Shown here: positions 58,389 through 64,000 of the stretch, piece by piece | Position numbering within the stretch: position 1 is the first letter of the stretch | How the letters are laid out: each line of letters starts with the position of its first letter | Position numbers and translations under genes: made by a program | DNA from: Sphingomonas insulae | Lineage (GTDB): Bacteria > Pseudomonadota > Alphaproteobacteria > Sphingomonadales > Sphingomonadaceae | Direction of reading: 5' to 3' | Assembly (NCBI RefSeq): GCF_010450875.1 | Contig: NZ_CP048419.1 | Location: forward strand, 1 to 64,000 | Length of the DNA: 64,000 nt | The notes under the pieces: model-generated | Database searches by the model: none | Told to the model about the DNA's origin: nothing | What the model saw: only the letters and a program-made list of their open reading frames with translations

Positions 58389-59257
58389 GCGACCTGCTCC
58401 TTGATGAGATCCGTCAGCGCGTCGGCCGCGCGGGTGCGATAGCGTTCCTTGTGGCGCAGCGCGTGAAAGGCGCGGTCGGGCAGCCCGAGCGGCAGCTCGA
58501 CGAGATCGCCAGCCTTGAGCGCGCGCGCGACGACCAATCGCGACAAGACGGCAACGCCGGCACCGGCCTCAACGGCGGTGCGCACCGCCTCGTTGGACGG
58601 CAGCGTCATCGCTATCGTCAGCTGGGCCGGATCAAACCCGCGCGTTCGCAGCACGTCCTCGAAAGTCGAGCGCGTACCCGATCCCTGCTCACGGACGATC
58701 CAGCGTGTAGTGCGCAGCCAGGCCTCGTCGATGCGTTCGGCTTCCTCGCGGCCGACCAGCACCATTGGGTCATGCCCGACATTCCAGTGGGCAAGCGCCG
58801 GTTCGTCCACCTCGCCCTCGACAAAGCCGAGTTCCGCCGCGCCGCTCAACACCTGCGCTGCCGCGCCTTCGGTGTTGTCGATCGCCAGCTCGACCGCGAT
58901 CTGTGGGTGGCGTTCGTGGAAGGCGGCGAGCTTTGCCGGCAACCAATAGCTCGCGATCGTCTGGCTGGCGACGATCCGCAACGAACCACGCGCGAGCCCG
59001 GCATAGTCCGCGAGCATCGTCTCGGCATGCGCTGCCCGCCCCAGCACCGCGCGCGCTTCCTCCAGAAAGCCGCGGCCTGCCTCGGTAAGCTGGATGCCAC
59101 GCCCGACGCGGTGGAACAGCGGAACGCCGTAGCGCGCTTCGAGGGCCGCAACCGCCCCGGAGGCAGCAGACTGCGTGACGTTCAGCGCCTCCGCTGCCTT
59201 GGTGACGTGTTCGCGCTCCGCGACACCGACGAATATTCTGAGCTGCTCCAAAGTCAT
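58385..59257 (-). CDS. LysR-family regulator of the sulfite module
   Basis: 290 residues. N-terminal helix-turn-helix LRIFVGVAEREHVTKAAEALNVTQSAASGAVAALE; C-terminal ligand domain beginning RGSLRIVASQTIASYWLP, in the CysB/CbbR style group. Overlaps the transporter start by four bases and is divergent from the second sulfite-oxidase-like gene; probably controls both from the intergenic region. Confidence 0.9.
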   Translation of the reverse strand: MTLEQLRIFVGVAEREHVTKAAEALNVTQSAASGAVAALEARYGVPLFHRVGRGIQLTEAGRGFLEEARAVLGRAAHAETMLADYAGLARGSLRIVASQTIASYWLPAKLAAFHERHPQIAVELAIDNTEGAAAQVLSGAAELGFVEGEVDEPALAHWNVGHDPMVLVGREEAERIDEAWLRTTRWIVREQGSGTRSTFEDVLRTRGFDPAQLTIAMTLPSNEAVRTAVEAGAGVAVLSRLVVARALKAGDLVELPLGLPDRAFHALRHKERYRTRAADALTDLIKEQVA

Positions 59258-59403
59258 GCAGCATATATCGCGTACTTAGATCGATACGACCAACCGTTTG
59301 ATATGGTCATTCCAATCTGGATATCGGAATGGTCGGCAGCCTTTCGTCTGCGATGGTCTCGAAGACTTGAAGCGTTACGCGTGCCCGCGACGTTTGATCG
59401 TCC
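59258..59403. promoter_or_regulatory. Divergent promoter region of lysR and sulfite-oxidase-like gene
   Basis: CATTCC (59308-59313) and GGAATG (59326-59331) are inverted arms; TATCG...CGATA (59266-59286) forms a second dyad. Either could be the LysR site; no exact T-N11-A assignment is certain. Confidence 0.5.
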
Positions 59404-60471
59404 ATGACCGATATGATCGAGCGCAGTTCTGATCCCTACAATGCCGAGCCGACGCCCGGTGCGTTGATCGAGCGGTTTCTGACGCCGCAGGCGCTGTTCT
59501 ACGTGCGCAGCCACGGGCCGGTGCCGGATCTGCCCGCCAATCATCGGATCGAGGTGAGCGGGAGGGGCATGGCGAGCCGCTTCTTCTCGGTGCAGGAACT
59601 GAAGAGCACGTTTGCCACGCGCACGGTAACGGCGGTTCTCCAGTGCGCCGGCAACCGGCGTACCGATCTCCAGCAGGTCGCCAACACCTCCGGCGATCCG
59701 TGGGACGTAGGCGCGATCGGCAATGCGGAGTGGACCGGCGTACGCTTGGCCGATGTGCTCGATGCGGTCGGCGCGCCGGATGCGTCCGAGCTGTTCGTGG
59801 CGTTCACCGGCGCGGACGAGGTGGACGTGGAGGGTGAAGAAGCCTTGTTCGGGGTATCGATCGCCATGAGCAAGGCGCGGGAGCCCGACGTACTCCTCGC
59901 CTGGGCGATGAATGGCGAGCCGCTGACGCCCGAACATGGCGCCCCGCTCCGCATGGTGGTGCCTGGCTATGCCGGGGTCCGCAGCGCCAAATGGCTGACA
60001 CGGATCGAGGTGCGTGAAACGCCCTCCGAGGCACCGATCCAGGCGCACGACTACAAGCTCTTCCCCGCCGCTGTGACGAGCGACACCGTCGACTGGAGCC
60101 AGGGTCTGACGATCAATGCCATGCCGCTCAACGCCGCGATCTGCTCGCCCGGTGCGGGCGAGAGTTTGGCCGCCGGAGAGGTGCGGATTGAGGGATATGC
60201 CATTGCCTATGACCGCCGTATTTCTCGGATCGAAGTGTCGGTGAACGGCGGTCGCGACTGGCAACAGGCGACCTTCGCCGATGATCCGGAGACGCGCTGG
60301 GGCTGGCGGCGCTGGATCCTTGACGCCACACTTGCCAAGGGACGCCAGCACCTTGTCGCCCGTGCCTTCGACGAGACCGGGCAGGGACAGCCCGAGCGGC
60401 CGGATACGATGTGGAATTTCGCCGGCTATCTGTGCACCGCCTGGCATCACGTTCACGTGCTGGTCGAATGA
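59404..60471 (+). CDS. Sulfite-oxidase-fold molybdoenzyme without signal peptide
   Basis: 355 residues. Molybdenum-ligand Cys81 in LQCAGNRR, GAIGNAEWTGVRLADVLDAVG, GAPLRMVVPGYAGVRSAKWLTRIEV, then the dimer domain (EVSVNGGRDWQQATF and GWRRWILDATLAKG). No Tat or Sec signal and no haem domain, so probably cytoplasmic and of unknown electron acceptor. Divergent from lysR; overlaps the MgtC-like gene as ATGA. Confidence 0.88.
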   Translation: MTDMIERSSDPYNAEPTPGALIERFLTPQALFYVRSHGPVPDLPANHRIEVSGRGMASRFFSVQELKSTFATRTVTAVLQCAGNRRTDLQQVANTSGDPWDVGAIGNAEWTGVRLADVLDAVGAPDASELFVAFTGADEVDVEGEEALFGVSIAMSKAREPDVLLAWAMNGEPLTPEHGAPLRMVVPGYAGVRSAKWLTRIEVRETPSEAPIQAHDYKLFPAAVTSDTVDWSQGLTINAMPLNAAICSPGAGESLAAGEVRIEGYAIAYDRRISRIEVSVNGGRDWQQATFADDPETRWGWRRWILDATLAKGRQHLVARAFDETGQGQPERPDTMWNFAGYLCTAWHHVHVLVE

Positions 60472-60980
60472 TCGAAGCATCAGCGGCACCGGACGTCGCT
60501 TTCTGGATCGATGCGATTGGCCGGCTGGTGGTGGCGACCGCGGCCGGGATGGTGCTCGGCTGGGAACGCTCGCGTGAGAACCGGCAGATCATGGGCCTGC
60601 GGACGCTGGGTCTGGTCGGTCTGGCGAGTTGCATCGCCGTTCAGGCGATCGTGCATAGTGGCTTGCCGAACGTGAACGCCGATGCCGCAGGACGGGCGAT
60701 GCAGGGCATTCTGTCCGGCGTCGGCTTCATCGGTGCCGGTGCGGTGCTGCGGGTCGGCCAGGGTCAGGAAGTGCATGGATTGGCGACCGCCGCGTGCATC
60801 TGGGTGACAGCCACGATCGGCGCGGCAGCAGGGTTGGCGGTGTGGCCGCTCATCATCGGCGGGGTGAGCCTTGCAATGCTCGTCCTGTTCGTCGGCGCGC
60901 CGCTGGAACGCCGCATCCGCGAGCGAGCCCGTCTGACGCCGGCCGAGACCGACAGGAAGGATGTCGAGCGCAAGCCGTGA
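60468..60980 (+). CDS. MgtC/SapB-family membrane protein
   Basis: 170 residues from ATG 60468, overlapping the previous stop. Five hydrophobic segments; GMVLGWERSRENRQIMGLRTLGLVGLASCIAVQ and GILSGVGFIGAGAVLRVGQGQEVHGLATAACIWVTATIGAAAGL are the family core. Linked to Mg homeostasis in other bacteria; its coupling to a molybdoenzyme is unexplained. Confidence 0.87.
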   Translation: MIEASAAPDVAFWIDAIGRLVVATAAGMVLGWERSRENRQIMGLRTLGLVGLASCIAVQAIVHSGLPNVNADAAGRAMQGILSGVGFIGAGAVLRVGQGQEVHGLATAACIWVTATIGAAAGLAVWPLIIGGVSLAMLVLFVGAPLERRIRERARLTPAETDRKDVERKP

Positions 60981-61031
60981 TCGCGCTGGACCGCCCGGTG
61001 CCCGTCGGCGCCGGGAGGCGGCAAGGCGCTA

Positions 61032-61802
61032 TCAGGACACAAGCGCGGCATCTGCCTGACGCCGGACTTCATCGGCGATCGGATGCAGTTCGGCCGCGGG
61101 TCGCTCGCCCACCACACTATAGCCGATCCCGTCGACCGCCCATGTGACCCGGCCCATGGTCCCGCTGGACGTGCTGGTCATGCTCGCGGTCTTGTCGATC
61201 TGCATGGGCCTCGTCAGCACCGCAAGTTTCGACGCTTGCGGTCCGTCGTAGAGGAGCAGTGCCGCAGGGCCGTGGGGCGTCGCGACCAGTCGCCCCCCGC
61301 CATAGCGATAGCCGGCCGTGCTGAGGTCCGGGATCGTGACGCGCTCACCCAATCGAGCGGAGGTCCATCGGATCAGCATGGCGCGCTGGTCGGGGCCGAT
61401 CTCCGCCGGTCGTATCCGGTCGGCGGCATAGACACGGAAATTATCACTCGCCTCGTTGGCCAGCGCCGCGATGCCCGCGCGGGGTTCGCCGCTCCACCGC
61501 GCGCTCGACCAGCCACCGCCAAACCCCAACGCCAGCAGAAGTGACGCGGCGATGGCGAGCTGCCAACGCGGTTGCCGTTGCCGTCCCCTGATCGCTGCCA
61601 CGCGCATCGTCGCCGGGATCGGTTCATCCGCGACGGGGGCGAACAGGGATGCAAGGGCTCGCGCCTGCTCCGCCTGCTCTCGCACACGGGCATGCACGTC
61701 CGGCTGGCCTTCAAGATAGGCGTCGACCAGGCGCTGCCGCTCGGGCGACAGCCTGCCATCGATCCATGCGGCCAGATCGTCCTCGCCGATCGGGCTGGTC
61801 AT
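61032..61802 (-). CDS. Anti-sigma factor
   Basis: 256 residues. N-terminal DDLAAWIDGRLSPERQRLVDAYLEGQPDV is the zinc-less anti-sigma helix pattern; one membrane helix (LAIAASLLLALGFGGGW) near 82-98; periplasmic C-terminal domain. Overlaps the sigma factor by four bases and should hold it at the membrane. Confidence 0.88.
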   Translation of the reverse strand: MTSPIGEDDLAAWIDGRLSPERQRLVDAYLEGQPDVHARVREQAEQARALASLFAPVADEPIPATMRVAAIRGRQRQPRWQLAIAASLLLALGFGGGWSSARWSGEPRAGIAALANEASDNFRVYAADRIRPAEIGPDQRAMLIRWTSARLGERVTIPDLSTAGYRYGGGRLVATPHGPAALLLYDGPQASKLAVLTRPMQIDKTASMTSTSSGTMGRVTWAVDGIGYSVVGERPAAELHPIADEVRRQADAALVS

Positions 61803-62308
61803 TGCACGCTCCTCAATCGCGGCCGTTCACCCTCCCGGAGGAGGGTCGCCAGACGGTCGCGCCCCCGCGATATGCGCGACATTACCGTGCCCAGCGGCAC
61901 GCCGACTACGGCAGCGACCTCCGCATAGGGCAGGCCCTCGACCGAGACCAGGAGCAGCACCGTTCGCTGTTCTTCAGGCAACGCATCAAGCGCGCGCAGC
62001 AGGTCGCGGTGGTGCAGGCCTGTGTCCTGATCGGCCGGGCGGCCGAGCGCGGCGTCGTCCACGAGGTGGAGCGGAACCGCCGTACCTCGCCGGCTATGCT
62101 GCCGCTGATGATCGACCAACAAATTGTGCAGGATCGCATAGACCCACGGGCGGACCTCCGCACCCCGTCGCTGTCGCCAGCGCCCGACCGCGCGCTCCAG
62201 GCAATCCTGCACCACGTCATCCGCCATCACCCGGTCGCGCAACCACGACCGGGCATAGCGGCGCAGCCCGGGGATCAGCGGTTCGATCGCGGCGGCAAGC
62301 GGGTCCAT
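61799..62308 (-). CDS. ECF sigma factor
   Basis: 169 residues. Region 2: LRRYARSWLRDRVMADDVVQDCLERAVGRW, region 2.4 RPWVYAILHNLLVDHQR; region 4: ALDALPEEQRTVLLLVSVEGLPYAEVAAVVGVPLGTVMSRISRGRDRLATLL. Encoded between the beta-propeller and anti-sigma genes with one-base and four-base junctions. Confidence 0.92.
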   Translation of the reverse strand: MDPLAAAIEPLIPGLRRYARSWLRDRVMADDVVQDCLERAVGRWRQRRGAEVRPWVYAILHNLLVDHQRQHSRRGTAVPLHLVDDAALGRPADQDTGLHHRDLLRALDALPEEQRTVLLLVSVEGLPYAEVAAVVGVPLGTVMSRISRGRDRLATLLREGERPRLRSVQ

Positions 62309-62309
62309 C

Positions 62310-63749
62310 TCAGTCGCGCTGCACCTGCACGATGCGCCCCGGCGCGCCGTTCACCACCTCCGCAACCGCCAGAAAGCGCCGGGGTGTCGCGGTGCTGCCC
62401 TGAACGATCTGGCGGATCGGACCCGATGCGTTGACGATCGCCGCACCTGCCGGGTTGCTCATGAAGTTCGCAAGCGGCTCTACAGCGCCGCTGCCGTCCG
62501 CATTGGCGGTCAGTACGAGCATGTAAGGCTTCTTGGGCTGCAAACCGGTAACGGCACTCTGCACGACCTGAATGATGCCCTGGTCGAAGAGGGTGATGCT
62601 GCTTGCCGTACCTTTGCCGCCAATCGGCCCCATGGTCAGATGCAGCGCCTTGCCCGCTGTGCCGAGCGGCTGGAGATTGTCGGTGCCGGGGCCTGTCGGA
62701 ACTGCGTTCGACACATAGGCGATCGCCTGCGGTGCCTGTCCGACCGGCACGGTAGCGACGACCGTGTTGCCGGCAGTGTCGATCGCGGCCAGCTCATCGG
62801 AATTCTCTAGCCCGACATAAACGCGCCGGCCGTCGCCCGATGGCCAAACACCGTGCGGCATCTTGCCGACCGGAATTGTTGCCACCGGCGTGAAGTCGGA
62901 CGTGCGGAACACCTTGACCACATTCTCTCCGCCGACCGTCACATACGCGAACTGCCCCTTGGCCGTGCGGGCGAAATTGACATGGTTCGTGATAGGCCCG
63001 GTATCCAGCACCTTCAGGATCGCGAAGGGTGGCCGAGCATCGAATGCGACCGTCTTGCCGATGTCCTTCAGCGTAAACCACACTTGCTTGCCGTCCGGCG
63101 TCGCGGCGATGTTGGGGCAGAAGGGGCTTGGCTGCGCCACCTGTCCGACCTGCGCGTGGGTCGCGACATCGAACACAGCCAATACCGGATTGAACGAAGA
63201 GCAGACATAGCCGTACCGGCCATCGGGAGAGAAGATCGTCATGCCCGGACCACCGGGCGTCTTGATGCGCCCCGTCTCCTTGTACGTCGTGGGGTCGAGC
63301 ACGGCGATATAATCCTCGCCGCGGACCGTGACCCACACCTCCTTGCCGTCCGGCGTGAAGAACGCCTCGTGCGGACTGCGCCCGACATAGGTCGTGTGCT
63401 TGACGGTGTTGGTGGCGGTGTCGATCCACGACACGGCGTTCGATCCGATCGACACGACCGCCAAGGTCTTCCCGTCCGGCGAGAAGCCCAGGCCGTGAAC
63501 CAGCACCTGTCCCTTGTAGAGCGGGGAGAAGTTCATCGGCTGGGGATCGCCGAGTTTGATGACGCCGAGCAGCCGGTTGTCGGCCGGGTCGGTCACCGAC
63601 ACCGTGTTGGAGAATTGTTCAGACGCATAGACGCGGTCGCGGTGGCTGACGGGCATGTCCTTAGCGTTCCACGGCGCCTGCTGGGCCATGGCGAGGCCCG
63701 GTGCGGCGCTCATCAGCAAGGCGGCCGAGCGCAGGATGGTCCGGATCAT
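62310..63749 (-). CDS. Exported YVTN/YncE-like beta-propeller protein
   Basis: 479 residues. Signal peptide LRSAALLMSAAPGLAMAQ. Repeats of about 40 residues with SPDGK and DTATNTV motifs (LGFSPDGKTLAVVSIGSNAVSWIDTATNTV, FFTPDGKEVWVTVRGEDYIAVLDPTT, and others) form a seven-bladed propeller. A ~110-residue C-terminal domain (LTMGPIGGKGTASSITLFDQGIIQVVQSAVTGLQPKKPYMLVL) is fused. Function unknown, periplasmic. Confidence 0.87.
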   Translation of the reverse strand: MIRTILRSAALLMSAAPGLAMAQQAPWNAKDMPVSHRDRVYASEQFSNTVSVTDPADNRLLGVIKLGDPQPMNFSPLYKGQVLVHGLGFSPDGKTLAVVSIGSNAVSWIDTATNTVKHTTYVGRSPHEAFFTPDGKEVWVTVRGEDYIAVLDPTTYKETGRIKTPGGPGMTIFSPDGRYGYVCSSFNPVLAVFDVATHAQVGQVAQPSPFCPNIAATPDGKQVWFTLKDIGKTVAFDARPPFAILKVLDTGPITNHVNFARTAKGQFAYVTVGGENVVKVFRTSDFTPVATIPVGKMPHGVWPSGDGRRVYVGLENSDELAAIDTAGNTVVATVPVGQAPQAIAYVSNAVPTGPGTDNLQPLGTAGKALHLTMGPIGGKGTASSITLFDQGIIQVVQSAVTGLQPKKPYMLVLTANADGSGAVEPLANFMSNPAGAAIVNASGPIRQIVQGSTATPRRFLAVAEVVNGAPGRIVQVQRD

Positions 63750-63750
63750 G

Positions 63751-64000
63751 TCAGTGCTCCATAGGGCTATGGTGGCCGCCGCCCTGCGTCGGGGCTGGCG
63801 TCGAAGGCGGTAGCGGCTGGCCGATCGCCAGCTTCATGGCGGCGATCTCCTGCTGCTGATCGATGATGATTTCCTGCGCGATGCGCTTGAGCTGCTCGTT
63901 ATGGCCGTAGCGCAGCTCCGCCACCGCCATATCGATGGCACCCTGATGATGCGGAAGCATCATCGCCACGAAGTCGCGGTCGACGTCACCGGACGGCTTG
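63751..64000 (-). CDS. DUF305 protein (N-terminus beyond window)
   Basis: Visible: SGDVDRDFVAMMLPHHQGAIDMAVAELRYGHNEQLKRIAQEIIIDQQQEIAAMKLAIGQ and a His/Gly-rich tail HHSPMEH. The M-x3-P-H-H-x-G-A motif is the DUF305 hallmark, a four-helix fold often linked to copper handling. First visible gene of the sigma-factor operon; the stop lies two bases before the propeller gene. Confidence 0.85.
   Translation of the reverse strand, partial: KPSGDVDRDFVAMMLPHHQGAIDMAVAELRYGHNEQLKRIAQEIIIDQQQEIAAMKLAIGQPLPPSTPAPTQGGGHHSPMEH

Noticed and set aside
59254..60489. Minus-strand open frame of 411 residues
   Set aside because: Antisense to the sulfite-oxidase-fold gene with its Cys and cofactor motifs; no independent support.

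Overview
The window is GC-rich DNA that looks alphaproteobacterial, most likely from a sphingomonad. This is inferred from the gene families and their style (ArdC, DUF3768 and a large ParB-like protein together; replication initiator protein A; PadR/HAAS, DUF5694 and GFA genes); there is no rRNA or other taxonomic marker. Both ends cut through genes. The left 36.9 kb has a plasmid or integrative-mobilisable backbone and the right 27 kb is accessory metabolism, so this is probably part of a large mobilisable plasmid, or a chromosome carrying such an element.

Layout, left to right. (1) 1-3.3 kb, minus strand: a Gabija-like pair, OLD-family nuclease plus UvrD-like helicase (cut by the window edge). 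(2) 3.6-13 kb, mostly plus strand: an anti-defence block with ArdC, a three-helix membrane protein, an Abi_2/HEPN protein, a 63-residue protein, a ParB-like protein, DUF3768 and a VbhA-like/Fic pair. HU, an HNH-like protein and a 76-residue protein lie on the minus strand. ArdC, the 63-residue protein and DUF3768 each follow a copy of the same ~250 bp hairpin-rich leader. (3) 29.5-13.0 kb, minus strand: a tightly packed eight-gene operon, in order serine recombinase, type III Mod, type III Res, McrB with an inserted EVE-like domain, McrC, AddB-like nuclease, AddA-like helicase-nuclease, SRAP peptidase. (4) 29.6-36.9 kb: plasmid core with RepA between two iteron clusters, a winged-helix protein, SSB, an RHH repressor, ParA, ParB, an oriT with an RP4/T-DNA-border-like nic sequence, a MobC-like protein and a MOBP-type relaxase. 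Four CACGTG-centred palindromes resembling parS lie in regions 2 and 4.

(5) 37.1-55.3 kb: M61 peptidase, LytS/LytTR two-component pair, amidohydrolase, a PadR-HAAS-CPBP operon with three matching operator boxes, three paralogous lipoproteins (two in a recent segmental duplication), DUF5694, M19-like dipeptidase, GFA protein, nucleotidyltransferase-like protein, methyltransferase, CoA-transferase, AAC(3)-like acetyltransferase and a P-loop kinase-like protein. Many of the gaps here hold a copy of one palindromic repeat family that is absent from the rest of the window. (6) 55.4-61 kb: a sulfite module with cytochrome c, an exported molybdopterin sulfite dehydrogenase, a TDT/TehA transporter and LysR, divergent from a second sulfite-oxidase-fold protein without a signal peptide and an MgtC-like protein. 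(7) 61-64 kb: DUF305, YVTN beta-propeller, ECF sigma and anti-sigma genes in one operon.

How the parts may fit (inference): if the nic site works as in RP4, the minus strand enters a recipient first and leftwards from 35.19 kb. That strand is the template for the plus-strand par, ssb, rep and anti-defence genes, while the minus-strand defence operons could be read only after second-strand synthesis. The repeated hairpin leaders could then be promoters active on single-stranded DNA.
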